Shown: positions 1-9,643 of the stretch, piece by piece
How the letters are laid out: every line of letters starts with the position of its first letter
How positions within the stretch are numbered: the first letter of the stretch is position 1
Source: Candidatus Eisenbergiella merdipullorum
GTDB taxonomy: Bacteria; Bacillota; Clostridia; Lachnospirales; Lachnospiraceae
NCBI GenBank assembly: GCA_019118445.1
Contig: DWYY01000045.1
Location: 46,151-110,150 of the forward strand
Length of the DNA stretch: 64,000 bases
Direction of reading: 5' to 3'
The notes under the pieces: model-generated
What the model was told of the DNA's origin: nothing
Databases searched by the model: none
Seen by the model: the letters and a program-made list of their open reading frames with translations, nothing else
Translations under genes and position numbers: made by a program

Positions 1-4
1 CCAT

Positions 5-1267
5 ATGGCAAAAAGATTACATGCCGCACAGAACATCGACAGCCCCTATGCGGGAGGGCTGAAGATCAGCCTCACCTCCAGCCTGGGCCAGATTCCCATA
101 GCAGGCGCGAACGTTACGATATCCATCACGGGGGAGCCGGGTTCGGTCGTGGAAACGCTGACCACGGACGACTCCGGCCAGACCCCTCTGGTGGAGCTCC
201 CTGCGCCGTCGCTGGAATACAGCATGGAGCCGTCCGAGGTAAGACCCTATTCCGAATACGACATCTCGGTGGAAGCTCCGGGGTATGAACCCGTGATCGT
301 TGAGGCTTCCGAAATCCTGCCGGACGTCACCTCCCTTCAGCCCATCTCCATGATCCCGGAGCTCGAGCCCGGACGGGAGGAAGACATTTTCATTCCGGAC
401 CATACGCTCTACGGAGACTATCCGCCCAAGATCCCGGAAGCCGAGATCAAGCCCATGGATGAGACCGGAGAGATCGTATTAAGCCGCGTGGTCATCCCGG
501 AGTACGTGGTCGTCCATGATGGCGTTCCTTCCGATCCCACGGCGCAGGACTACTACGTCCGTTATACGGACTACATCAAAAATGTGGTCTCATCCGAAAT
601 CTACGCCACCTGGCCGGAAAACACGATCTATGCCAACATTCTCGCCATCATGTCCTTCACCCTGAACCGGGTGTATACGGAATGGTACCGCAGCCAGGGA
701 TACAATTTCACCATCACTTCTTCCACGGCATACGACCAGAAATGGATCTACGGGCGGAATATCTATGAAAATATCAATCTGCTGGTGGACACTATCTTCG
801 CCAACTTCCTGTCCCGCCCCGGCGTGCGCCAGCCCATCCTCACCAGCTACTGCGACGGAAAACGGGTGAGCTGTTCGGGACTCAGTCAGTGGGGCTCCAA
901 ATTCCTGGGAGATGAAGGCTATAGCGCCATCGATATCATTCACTATTACTATGGAAGCGATATGTACATCAATACGGCAGAAGCCATCAGCGGCATTCCT
1001 TCTTCCTGGCCCGGTTATGACCTCACCATCGGTTCCACCGGACAGAAAGTCTATCAGCTCCAGGAACAGCTTAACCGCATCCGCCAGAACTATCCCGCGC
1101 TGCCCTACGTCAATCCGGACGGCATCTACGGCCAACGGACCGCCAATGCGGTACGCGCTTTTCAGCAGGTTTTCGACCTGCCCGCAACCGGGGTGACGGA
1201 TTATCCCACCTGGTATCAGATTTCCAGGATATACGTGGGAGTTTCCCGGATCGCGGAGCCGGACTGA
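5..1267 (+). CDS. SpoIID-like fold protein with C-terminal peptidoglycan-binding domain
   Basis: 420 aa ORF; SpoIID-like motif 'CSGLSQWGSKFLGDEGYSAIDIIHYYYGSDM', then a PG_binding_1-like 'IGSTGQKVYQLQEQLNRI...DGIYGQRTANAVRAFQQVFDLPATGVTD'. Confidence 0.75.
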   Translation: MAKRLHAAQNIDSPYAGGLKISLTSSLGQIPIAGANVTISITGEPGSVVETLTTDDSGQTPLVELPAPSLEYSMEPSEVRPYSEYDISVEAPGYEPVIVEASEILPDVTSLQPISMIPELEPGREEDIFIPDHTLYGDYPPKIPEAEIKPMDETGEIVLSRVVIPEYVVVHDGVPSDPTAQDYYVRYTDYIKNVVSSEIYATWPENTIYANILAIMSFTLNRVYTEWYRSQGYNFTITSSTAYDQKWIYGRNIYENINLLVDTIFANFLSRPGVRQPILTSYCDGKRVSCSGLSQWGSKFLGDEGYSAIDIIHYYYGSDMYINTAEAISGIPSSWPGYDLTIGSTGQKVYQLQEQLNRIRQNYPALPYVNPDGIYGQRTANAVRAFQQVFDLPATGVTDYPTWYQISRIYVGVSRIAEPD

Positions 1268-1294
1268 AACCGGCAGCCGGACAGAGCCGCTGGA

Positions 1295-1358
1295 CTCCGT
1301 GCGCCTGCGGCTCCGTGCGCCTGCGGCTCTGTGCGCCTGCGGCTCTGTGCGCCTGCGG
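1295..1358. repeat. 4 x 16 bp tandem repeat, unit CTCYGTGCGCCTGCGG
   Basis: Read directly: ctccgtgcgcctgcgg / ctccgtgcgcctgcgg / ctctgtgcgcctgcgg / ctctgtgcgcctgcgg. Confidence 0.9.
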
Positions 1359-1370
1359 CGCACTGCAAAG

Positions 1371-1409
1371 CAGCCCGGAAAGCGGACTTTTGTTCCACTT
1401 TCCGGGCTG
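1371..1409. terminator. terminator-like hairpin
   Basis: 12-bp perfect inverted repeat CAGCCCGGAAAG...CTTTCCGGGCTG between convergent genes. Confidence 0.65.
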
Positions 1410-1437
1410 TTTCATGCACTCCGGCTCTCCACTTATT

Positions 1438-1998
1438 TTATTTTTCGCAGCTTCTCATCGCCAGGATGGTTTCCGAGATCAGGTCGTCCAGGCTCCAGCC
1501 CAGCATTTCCGCGCCCTTCTCGATCACATCCCGGGAGCAGCCGGCCGCGAACCGTTTATCCTTGAACTTCTTCTTCACGGACTTCAGCTCCAGGTCCTGC
1601 ACGCTCTTGGAAGGACGGATCAGAGCTGCCGCCCAGATCAGGCCGCTCAGCTCATCCACGGCAAAGAGCACCTTTTCCATTTCCTTTTCCGGCTTCACAT
1701 CCGCCTTCGTCATTCCATAACCGTGGCTTGCCACCGCATGGATCAGGGATTCGTCCAGTCCTTCCTGCCGCATGATTTCCTGGGCCTTCACACAGTGCTC
1801 CTCCGGATACTTTTCAAAATCCAGATCGTGCAGAAGCCCTGCGACGCCCCAGAAATCCTCTTCATCCGCATAGCCCAGCTTCCTGGCGAAGTATCTCATG
1901 ATCCCTTCCACCGTCTCAGCATGCTGCAGATGGAACGCATCCTGATTGTATCTGGTCAGAAGCTCCCAGGCTTCCTCTCTGGTCGGTATTTTTCCCAT
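1438..1998 (-). CDS. HD domain-containing hydrolase
   Basis: 186 aa; 'VEGIMRYFARKLGYADEEDFWGVAGLLHDLDFEKYPEEH...HAVASHG' HD motif. Confidence 0.8.
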   Translation of the reverse strand: MGKIPTREEAWELLTRYNQDAFHLQHAETVEGIMRYFARKLGYADEEDFWGVAGLLHDLDFEKYPEEHCVKAQEIMRQEGLDESLIHAVASHGYGMTKADVKPEKEMEKVLFAVDELSGLIWAAALIRPSKSVQDLELKSVKKKFKDKRFAAGCSRDVIEKGAEMLGWSLDDLISETILAMRSCEK

Positions 1999-2009
1999 AA
2001 ATCTCTCCC

Positions 2010-4166
2010 TTACTTCGTCAGCACTTCCATGATCTCATTGGATCTGGTCACGAACCGGGTCATTGCCTCCGCGTCCAGCGGGCCGTTCTGCAGCTTTGCA
2101 AGATCGTAAAGCTGTTCGCAGATCAGCTTCTCGTTCGCGTTGTCCTTATCCTCCTTATGCTCAAGCACATATTTCACAAGAGGATGGTTCGCGTTCAGCA
2201 CCAGGGTCTCGCCCTCTCCGCCGAACATTCCCATATCCATGCCGTTCGCGGCGTACATCCGCATCATATCCTGCATCCTTCTGCTTTCCTCGGCGATGGT
2301 CAGGACAGAGGATACCTTATCATTTTTCAGCTTCTCCACCTTTACGGTGAGCTTGTCGTTTCCAAGTGCCTTGCGCACCAGCTTCTGCAGGGCTTCAGAC
2401 TGGGCGTCAAGCTCCTTCTGATCCTCTTCGGAGGTTTCCGTCTTGAAGGAATCGGTGATGTCCGCATCGATCCTGCGGAAGCGGATCCCCTCATTCTTCA
2501 TTTCGAGCTGGTTGATGAAAGGCTGATCGATCTGGTCAGGCAGCACCACCGCATCCATGCCTTCCTGTTTGAACATGTTCACGTACTGGCTCTGCTGTTT
2601 CAGATCCGTCACATAGTAAATGACCTTTTCCTTCTTCTCTTCCTTGTCCTTGGCCTCGGCCTTCTCGTCCGTCTTTGCGGCGTCTGCGGCATCCTCCGTC
2701 TTCGAAGCGTCCGAGGTTTCTTCCGACTTTTCGCCGTCTTTCCCGGAAGCGTCCTCTTTCTTTTCATCCGGATCGGACTTGCTCACCTCCAGGCAGTCAG
2801 GCAGGGTCTTATACTTGCCGTCCAGGTCCTTGAACAGGATGTAATCCGTCATCTTCTGGCAGAACTTGTCATCCTTCAGGCAGCCGTATTTCACGAACGG
2901 GCTGATATCATCCCAGTATTTCTCATATTCTTCCCTGTCGGTCTTGCACATGCCGGAAAGCTTGTCCGCCACCTTCTTGGTGATATAATCGGAGATCTTC
3001 TTCACAAAGCCGTCATTCTGCAGCGCGCTTCTGGAAACGTTCAGCGGCAGGTCCGGGCAGTCGATCACGCCCTTCAGGAGCATGAGGAACTCCGGAATGA
3101 CTTCCTTGATGTTGTCCGCGATGAAGACCTGATTGTTGTACAGCTTGATGGTCCCTTCGATGGACTCATACTCCATGTTGATCTTAGGGAAATACAGGAT
3201 GCCCTTCAGGTTAAACGGATAATCCATGTTCAGATGGATCCAGAACAGCGGCTCCTTGTAATCATGGAAAACCTTCCTGTAAAATTCAATATAGTCATCC
3301 CGCGTGCATTCGCTGGGATTCTTCGTCCACAGCGGATGGATATCGTTCATCAGCACAGGGCGCTTTTTGATCTTCAGCCTGACAGGTTCGGGCTTCTCCT
3401 CCGCCTTTTCGCCCTCTCCTGCTTCCTCGTCCTTCTTCTCTTTCTTGTCTTCCTTCTTCTCCGGCTGGATGGTCTCCAGGACCACATCCGTGTCCAGCTT
3501 CTCATCCTCGCTGATGATCTGCGTCTCAGGTGTGTTTTCCCTGGAAAGCCAGATCTCTACAGGCATAAAGGAGCAATATTTCTTAATTACCTCTTCCGCC
3601 TTGTATTCGTTGCAGAACTGCAGGCAGTCGTCATTCAGGAACAGAGTGATCTGCGTCCCCACCTGATCCCAAGTGCCGTCCGTCATGGAAAATTCCGTTC
3701 CTCCGTCGCACTCCCAGTGGACAGGCACCGCTCCTTCCTTATAGGAAAGAGTGTCGATGTACACCTCATCCGCCACCATGAATGCGGAATAGAATCCTAG
3801 TCCGAAATGACCGATGATCTGGTTGTCATCTGACTTATCCTTATACTTTTCAATGAAATCAGCCGCGCCGGAAAAAGCGATCTGGTTGATATACTCCTCC
3901 ACCTCATCCGCCGTCATGCCAAGGCCGTTATCAATAAACTTTAAGGTCTTCTCCTCCGGGTTCACGATCACCTGGATCTTTCCTTTATATCCTTCCGGAA
4001 GCGTATACTCTCCCATCACATCCAGCTTCTTCAGCTTGGTGATGGCATCGCAGCCATTGGAGATCAGCTCCCTGAAAAAAATATCGTGGTCCGAATACAG
4101 CCACTTCTTAATGATCGGAAAAATATTTTCGCTGTTAATGGACAGGCTTCCATGTCTCTCTGCCAT
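2010..4166 (-). CDS. htpG: molecular chaperone HtpG (Hsp90) with charged insertions
   Basis: 'FFRELISNGCDAITKL', 'FIDNGLGMTADEVEEYINQIAFSGA', 'IIGHFGLGFYSAFMVADEV' GHKL/Hsp90 motifs. Confidence 0.95.
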   Translation of the reverse strand: MAERHGSLSINSENIFPIIKKWLYSDHDIFFRELISNGCDAITKLKKLDVMGEYTLPEGYKGKIQVIVNPEEKTLKFIDNGLGMTADEVEEYINQIAFSGAADFIEKYKDKSDDNQIIGHFGLGFYSAFMVADEVYIDTLSYKEGAVPVHWECDGGTEFSMTDGTWDQVGTQITLFLNDDCLQFCNEYKAEEVIKKYCSFMPVEIWLSRENTPETQIISEDEKLDTDVVLETIQPEKKEDKKEKKDEEAGEGEKAEEKPEPVRLKIKKRPVLMNDIHPLWTKNPSECTRDDYIEFYRKVFHDYKEPLFWIHLNMDYPFNLKGILYFPKINMEYESIEGTIKLYNNQVFIADNIKEVIPEFLMLLKGVIDCPDLPLNVSRSALQNDGFVKKISDYITKKVADKLSGMCKTDREEYEKYWDDISPFVKYGCLKDDKFCQKMTDYILFKDLDGKYKTLPDCLEVSKSDPDEKKEDASGKDGEKSEETSDASKTEDAADAAKTDEKAEAKDKEEKKEKVIYYVTDLKQQSQYVNMFKQEGMDAVVLPDQIDQPFINQLEMKNEGIRFRRIDADITDSFKTETSEEDQKELDAQSEALQKLVRKALGNDKLTVKVEKLKNDKVSSVLTIAEESRRMQDMMRMYAANGMDMGMFGGEGETLVLNANHPLVKYVLEHKEDKDNANEKLICEQLYDLAKLQNGPLDAEAMTRFVTRSNEIMEVLTK

Positions 4167-4227
4167 ATCAATCACATTCCTTTCTCTCTTTATAAAAACA
4201 GCGTATACCCATTACGCTCTGATATTA

Positions 4228-4256
4228 AGTTTACTTCTGACGACAGGAAATGTCAA
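4228..4256 (-). promoter_or_regulatory. sigma-A type promoter for htpG
   Basis: On minus strand TTGACA (4251-4256), 17 bp spacer, TAAACT (4228-4233). Confidence 0.6.
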
Positions 4257-4263
4257 TAGAAAA

Positions 4264-4290
4264 TTAGCACTCATTTTAAATGAGTGCTAA
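4264..4290. promoter_or_regulatory. CIRCE element (HrcA operator)
   Basis: Perfect TTAGCACTC-N9-GAGTGCTAA between htpG and the 3' end of glgB. Confidence 0.95.
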
Positions 4291-4294
4291 TAAC

Positions 4295-6100
4295 TCATCT
4301 GTCTCTTTTCATCAGATACAATCCGCCAAACGCGGGAAGGTCCAGAAAGAGCGCTCCATCCCTGCTTGAGAGCAGCTTTCCCTTCTCCCCGGCAGCGGGC
4401 TGCGTCCCGCCGTAGATGTCCCAGTCGCTGGACAGACACAATTCAAAACAGCCCTCCTGTCCGTCCAGGATCAGCCGGAAATCCTTCTCCTCTTTTCCCG
4501 AAAAATGGAATACCGCCAGAAGCTCTTGTTTTCCGTCCGTGCGCAGGAAGGCGTAGGTACATGTTTTTTCCTCATGGCAGTCAACCCAGCGAAATCCCTT
4601 CCTGTCGTAATCCAGCAGCCAGAGGGCAGGCGTATCCAGATAGAGCCGGTTCAGCTCTTTGATAAACGCATGGAATCCGGCGTGCAGCGGAAATTCGAGC
4701 AGCTCCCAGTCCAGCTCCCTCTTTTCATCCCACTCCCGGAAATGTGCCAGCTCATTTCCCATGAAATTCAGCTTTTTCCCCGGATGAGCGTACATATACA
4801 TGTACAGCGCCCTTGCCTGCGGGAACTTCTTTTCATATTCCCCGTTCATCTTCTGGATGATAGTCGCTTTTCCATGCACCACTTCGTCGTGAGAAAGGGG
4901 AAGAAGATAATTCTCCTCATAAAAATACATCATGGAAAAGGTCAGCTTATGATACTCTCCCGTCCGGTATTCGGGGTCTGTGCGGAAATAATCCAGCGTG
5001 TCATTCATCCAGCCCATATCCCATTTGTAATCAAATCCCAGTCCGCCCGCATCAGCCCCCTTCGTCACGCCCGGAAAGCTGGTGGAGTCCTCCGCCGCCA
5101 GCAGGATGCCGGGATGGCGCTCCTTCAGGCCGCGGTTCATATATTGCAAAAATTCCACCGCATTCCGGTTCACGCCCCGCTCCGGCTGACCCTGCCAATA
5201 GATCATGTTGCTGATCGCATCCATGCGCAGCCCGTCAAAATGATATTCCTTCAGCCAGTAATCCGCGCAGGATTGCAGAAAACTTCTCACCTCCCCTCGG
5301 GAATGCATGAAATTCCTGCTCCCCCACTCGCTGTTTCCCACATCCGGGCTGGGGTATTCATACAGCGCCGTGCCGTCATAATCAGCCAGTGCGTAATCAT
5401 CCACCGCAAAATGTACAGGGACGAAATCCAGGATCAGCCCGATCCCGTTCTGATGGAACAGGTCCACCATCCGCTTCAGCTCATCCGCCGTCCCATAGCG
5501 CGAAGTGGGGCTGAAAAATCCGGTCTGCTGATATCCCCAGGATGCATCGCTGGGATGCTCCCCCAGAGGCATCAGTTCCACATAATTATAACCGCATTCC
5601 TTCAGATAGGGGATCAGAAGGTCCGCCAGCTCATCATAGCGGTACCAGTCCGTTTCCTCCTTTCCCTTCTTTTTCCAGGAGCCCGCATGTATCTCGTAAA
5701 TGTTTAAGGGTTCTTTCCTACAGTCACTGCGCCTTTTCATCCATCCCGCGTCGCGGAACCGATAAGCCGTCATATCCCGGATAAAGCTCGCGGTCTGCGG
5801 GCGCAGCTCCATACCTAAGCCGTATGGATCGCAGTGGTCCCGAAAGGTCCCGTCTTTTCTCCAGATCCGATATTTGTACATATCCCCCGTTCTCGCTTCC
5901 GGGATCACGCACTCCCAGAAATTCCCGTCATAGATCTTATTCATCGGTGTTTCCATCCAGCCGTTAAACGACCCGATGACGGAGATCCTGTCCGCCGCCG
6001 GAGCGAACGTGCGGAACACCGCTCCCGCCCTGCCCGGTCTGCATCCCAAATATTCATATGCGTCAAAAATTTTCCCGGTATAAAATCCGTACATATCCAT
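4295..6100 (-). CDS. glgB: 1,4-alpha-glucan branching enzyme (GH13)
   Basis: 'GYNYVELMPLGEHPSDASWGYQQTGFFSPTSRYGTADELK', 'DGLRMDAISNMIY', 'LLPLSHDEVVHGKATIIQKMNG'; start at MDMYGF chosen. Confidence 0.93.
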   Translation of the reverse strand: MDMYGFYTGKIFDAYEYLGCRPGRAGAVFRTFAPAADRISVIGSFNGWMETPMNKIYDGNFWECVIPEARTGDMYKYRIWRKDGTFRDHCDPYGLGMELRPQTASFIRDMTAYRFRDAGWMKRRSDCRKEPLNIYEIHAGSWKKKGKEETDWYRYDELADLLIPYLKECGYNYVELMPLGEHPSDASWGYQQTGFFSPTSRYGTADELKRMVDLFHQNGIGLILDFVPVHFAVDDYALADYDGTALYEYPSPDVGNSEWGSRNFMHSRGEVRSFLQSCADYWLKEYHFDGLRMDAISNMIYWQGQPERGVNRNAVEFLQYMNRGLKERHPGILLAAEDSTSFPGVTKGADAGGLGFDYKWDMGWMNDTLDYFRTDPEYRTGEYHKLTFSMMYFYEENYLLPLSHDEVVHGKATIIQKMNGEYEKKFPQARALYMYMYAHPGKKLNFMGNELAHFREWDEKRELDWELLEFPLHAGFHAFIKELNRLYLDTPALWLLDYDRKGFRWVDCHEEKTCTYAFLRTDGKQELLAVFHFSGKEEKDFRLILDGQEGCFELCLSSDWDIYGGTQPAAGEKGKLLSSRDGALFLDLPAFGGLYLMKRDR

Positions 6101-6288
6101 TGCCGTTTCCTCCCTGGCATATGCCGTTTTCTTTCTTGCATCGTTTATTTGACTGCCGTCGTTTAGCCTGTTAAAATGATTGTAGCCGTTCCATACCGGA
6201 CCTTCCACCGTCACTTTCCGGAAAAAGTTGTTTATTCAACGGCTTCCCAAAAATGTCGAAAAACGCCTGCGCGCGGGAAAGGAAAACC

Positions 6289-6843
6289 ATGGACCTTCGT
6301 GTACAGAGAACCAGAATGAATATCAGAAATGCCTTCATTGAGCTCCGCGCCCGCAAGCCCATTGAAAAGATCACAGTAAAAGAGCTGGCGGAAGCCGCCT
6401 TCATCAACAAGGCAACCTTCTACCAGCACTATGAAGATATTTATGATCTGTCGGAATCCATGGAAGACGAGCTGATCGACAACATCATCGGCTCCATCCC
6501 CCATCCCGATACGCTCCTCGACGATCCGGAGCAGGCTACGCTCGAGATATTCGCCGCATTTTCCAGCCAGACCAGACTGCTGGAAATCCTTTTTTCCGGC
6601 AGCCGCAGAAGCGTTCTGATCGAAAAGCTGGAAAACCGCATCCGGGAGCTGATCCTGCAACGATACCCCGATCATGAAGGAAATCCGGAAAAAGAGGTGC
6701 TGATCACCTTTCTCATCCAGGGTTCCTTTCATGCCTATCTGAAGCACGCCCGTACAGACAGCACCGGAAAAAGTCCGGCAGGCGGGCAGACGACGATCCG
6801 GCTCATCGCGGCCATGGTCAAACGCTTCCGGCCTTTTCCCTGA
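6289..6843 (+). CDS. TetR/AcrR family transcriptional regulator
   Basis: 'RTRMNIRNAFIELRARKPIEKITVKELAEAAFINKATFYQHYEDIYDL' TetR HTH. Confidence 0.88.
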   Translation: MDLRVQRTRMNIRNAFIELRARKPIEKITVKELAEAAFINKATFYQHYEDIYDLSESMEDELIDNIIGSIPHPDTLLDDPEQATLEIFAAFSSQTRLLEILFSGSRRSVLIEKLENRIRELILQRYPDHEGNPEKEVLITFLIQGSFHAYLKHARTDSTGKSPAGGQTTIRLIAAMVKRFRPFP

Positions 6844-6852
6844 CGTGCCGTG

Positions 6853-7941
6853 TCAGTCTGCAGACCGTTCTTCCGGATGAAAAAACTCCTGATAGACCAG
6901 GAAGAAATTATCCGTGTCCACATCTTCCTCCCGGTTCAGAGAAACGGTTTCCCACAGCGGCTCGTTCAGGTTCCGCGGCAGGGAGTCCACAAACGCATCA
7001 TACTCCTGGCCAAACACTTCATCTCTACGCTGTTCCGCGATCTTTTCCTTATTTCGGTCCGTCTCCTCCCGGTTAAAGGCGCTGATGCACTTGATGATCT
7101 CATAACCCTCAGAGGTCTCCACCACATCGCTGATCTCATCCGTCCCCAGATTAAACGCAGCCTCTTCAAAAGCCGGCTCCATTTCCCCTTTTCCGAAGGA
7201 AAGCGTGCTCTCCGTAGAGTCGCTGTATTTCTCGATCAGCGACTCAAAAGCTTCTCCCGAAACAGCTTCTTCGCGCACCCTGAGCGCCTTCTCATACAGG
7301 CGTTCCCTCTCCGCGTCGGAAAAAGGAGTCGTGGTCCCGTCCGCGTTATTCGTCACGGTACGGATCAGGATATGCTGTACCGTGATGGTGCGGGCCTCAT
7401 CGTCGCTGATCTCCGGATTGATATCTCCGATGATCTCCCGGTATACTTTGTCTGCAAGCGCATAATCCCGGTACATTCCCACGATCAGGTCGCAGGATGC
7501 ATCCATACTTTCTTTTTCCGCATCGTTTAAGGATCCATAATAGGCGTCCGCCGCTTCCTGCACGAGCGCTTCTTCTTTTTCCTCCAGCGTCACGCCTCTC
7601 CTGTCCGCGAGCAGCGTCATCGCCTTGATCTGGGACAGCTTCACCAGCACGTTTTCCTTCAACTGTCTTTCGAGCGCTTCCCCATCCCCCGCGGCATTCC
7701 AGATATCTGCCCCGTATACGGATTCATACAGGTTCTGCTCCGTGGTCAGATATACCTTCACCTCCGCCAGGCTGCAGGAGCTGTCCCCCAACCGGAACAC
7801 TTCATTCCGGTGAAAGCCCGTGGTCAGGACGACGTCCATTGTCCCGTCCGCCGCGCAGCCCGTCAGGGACGAAAACAGCAGGGCCGCCAGCAAAAGAGCC
7901 GCCGCCCTCAGGCTTTTCGTTTTTCCCTTTCGTCTCTCCAT
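6853..7941 (-). CDS. peptidylprolyl isomerase lipoprotein (PrsA/parvulin-like)
   Basis: Signal plus lipobox 'LTGCAAD'; parvulin-like 'ITVQHILIRT...AESLIEKYSDSTE' region. Confidence 0.78.
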   Translation of the reverse strand: MERRKGKTKSLRAAALLLAALLFSSLTGCAADGTMDVVLTTGFHRNEVFRLGDSSCSLAEVKVYLTTEQNLYESVYGADIWNAAGDGEALERQLKENVLVKLSQIKAMTLLADRRGVTLEEKEEALVQEAADAYYGSLNDAEKESMDASCDLIVGMYRDYALADKVYREIIGDINPEISDDEARTITVQHILIRTVTNNADGTTTPFSDAERERLYEKALRVREEAVSGEAFESLIEKYSDSTESTLSFGKGEMEPAFEEAAFNLGTDEISDVVETSEGYEIIKCISAFNREETDRNKEKIAEQRRDEVFGQEYDAFVDSLPRNLNEPLWETVSLNREEDVDTDNFFLVYQEFFHPEERSAD

Positions 7942-8006
7942 GTTTTTTGTTCTTCCTTAACCTCGCGTTTTTCTTATCGTATTTTCTTTCGTCCCGCTCT
8001 CGTCCG

Positions 8007-9428
8007 TCACGCCGTTTCGGTTCCGCCCGGGCAGAGCCTTGCCAGAATGCTCTCCGCGACACTCAGCCCGTTTGCCGACGCCTGCTGCAGCCCTCTGGTC
8101 ACACCTGCGCCGTCCCCGATGGCACGAAGCCCTCTGACGCTGGTCTCAAAATCCCTATCCACGACCACGCGGTTGGAATAGAACTTCACCTCCACGCCGT
8201 ACAGGAGCGTCTCATCGCTGGCGATGCCGGGCGTCACCTTGTCAAGCGCCCGGATCATTTCCTCGATATCCACCATGATGCGGTGCGGAAATACCAGCGA
8301 AAGATCGCCCGGCACCGCGTCCTTTAATGTGGGGATCAGGTTGTTGCGGCACAGACGTTCTTCCGTCGTTCTTCTTCCGCGCTTGAAATCACCATAGGTC
8401 TGCACCAGGATCTTTCCGCCGCAGAGCATGTTGGACAGCTCCGCGATCTTTCTCCCGTATTCGATGGGCGTGCTGAAGGGCCTGGTAAAATTCTTGGAGA
8501 CCAGCAGGGCGAAATTGGTGTTGTCGGTCTTATATTCCTGCGCCTTATAGGCGTGACCGTTCACCACGGCAAGCCCGCCGTCGTAGTATTCCGACGCCAC
8601 CTCTCCGGAAGGATTGGTGCAAAATGTGCGCACCTTGTCGTCAAACGTGGGAGTATAGAAGATCAGCTTTGCTTCATAAAGATTTTCATTCAGGAACTGC
8701 ATCACTTCATCCCGCACTTCCACACGGACGCCGATATCCACCGTCCCCGGTACGGTTTCGATCCCGATCTCATGGCACTTATCCTTGAACCAATCCGCGC
8801 CTTCACGTCCCACCGCGCAGACCACTTCGTCCGCGAGGAAGGTCTCTCCCGCGTCCGTCACCACGCCTTCGGCGCGGCCGTCCTTTACCAGGATCTGAGT
8901 CACCATGGTATTGAAGAGCATGGAAGCGCCTTCCCTTTCCAGATGTTTTTGAAGGCGGGCATATATCTTATAGCCTTCCTCCGTTCCCAGATGCCGGATC
9001 GGGCATTCCACCAGCTTCAGGTTCGCATTGATGGCCTTACGCCGTATTTTCCTGATCTCCTTTTCCTTATCGACGCCGTATACCTTCGTGTCCGCGCCGA
9101 ATTTCAGATAAATGGCGTCAGACTCCCCGATCAGCTCCTTCGTCCGCTCATAGCCCAGGATCTGCGGCAGATTACCGCCCACGTCCGGAGAAAGCGAAAG
9201 CTTCCCGTCAGAAAAAGCGCCCGCTCCCGCAAATCCTGTGGTAATGGCGCAGGGCTTGCAGCCCACGCACACGCCCGTCTTCCTCTTGGGGCAGACCCGC
9301 TTCTCGATGGGTTTCCCCTTTTCTATGATCAGGACCTTCAGGTCCTTCTTCTTCTCCAGCAGCCTGCAGGCGCAGAAAATGCCTCCCGGCCCTGCCCCGA
9401 TAATGATCACATCATACTTCTCAGCCAT
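8007..9428 (-). CDS. NAD(P)/FAD-dependent dehydrogenase
   Basis: 'DVIIIGAGPGGIFCACRLLEKKKDLKVLIIEKG' Rossmann motif; C-terminal 'GLRAIGDGAGVTRGLQQASANGLSVAESIL'. Confidence 0.85.
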   Translation of the reverse strand: MAEKYDVIIIGAGPGGIFCACRLLEKKKDLKVLIIEKGKPIEKRVCPKRKTGVCVGCKPCAITTGFAGAGAFSDGKLSLSPDVGGNLPQILGYERTKELIGESDAIYLKFGADTKVYGVDKEKEIRKIRRKAINANLKLVECPIRHLGTEEGYKIYARLQKHLEREGASMLFNTMVTQILVKDGRAEGVVTDAGETFLADEVVCAVGREGADWFKDKCHEIGIETVPGTVDIGVRVEVRDEVMQFLNENLYEAKLIFYTPTFDDKVRTFCTNPSGEVASEYYDGGLAVVNGHAYKAQEYKTDNTNFALLVSKNFTRPFSTPIEYGRKIAELSNMLCGGKILVQTYGDFKRGRRTTEERLCRNNLIPTLKDAVPGDLSLVFPHRIMVDIEEMIRALDKVTPGIASDETLLYGVEVKFYSNRVVVDRDFETSVRGLRAIGDGAGVTRGLQQASANGLSVAESILARLCPGGTETA

Positions 9429-9546
9429 ATTTCCTCATTTTCCGCCGCTTTCGCGGCATTGAAACACAATGACAGCCTGCCGGTGCGTTCCGGCATCCAC
9501 AACCTCCGCCATTATATCATACTTCCCGCGTCCCCGCCAGTGCAGC

Positions 9547-9618
9547 GTCTGTCGACGGACTTTTCTCGGTGTCTGACGATGGACTTTTCTCGGCGTCTGA
9601 CGATGGACTTTTCTCAAT
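9547..9618. repeat. 3 x 24 bp tandem repeat, unit GTCTGaCGAtGGACTTTTCTCGGY
   Basis: gtctgtcgacggacttttctcggt / gtctgacgatggacttttctcggc / gtctgacgatggacttttctcaat, read directly. Confidence 0.9.
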
Positions 9619-9643
9619 GGAAAGAAAACGGAAAGAAAAGAAA

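Noticed and set aside
2157-3800. 547-aa + strand ORF antisense to htpG
   Set aside because: Fully overlaps a confidently identified htpG. Low-complexity L/F/R-rich translation is typical of a shadow ORF opposite a K/E-rich gene.
9547-9618. Possible CRISPR array
   Set aside because: The 24-bp units are directly adjacent with no spacers and no cas genes nearby; a simple tandem repeat.
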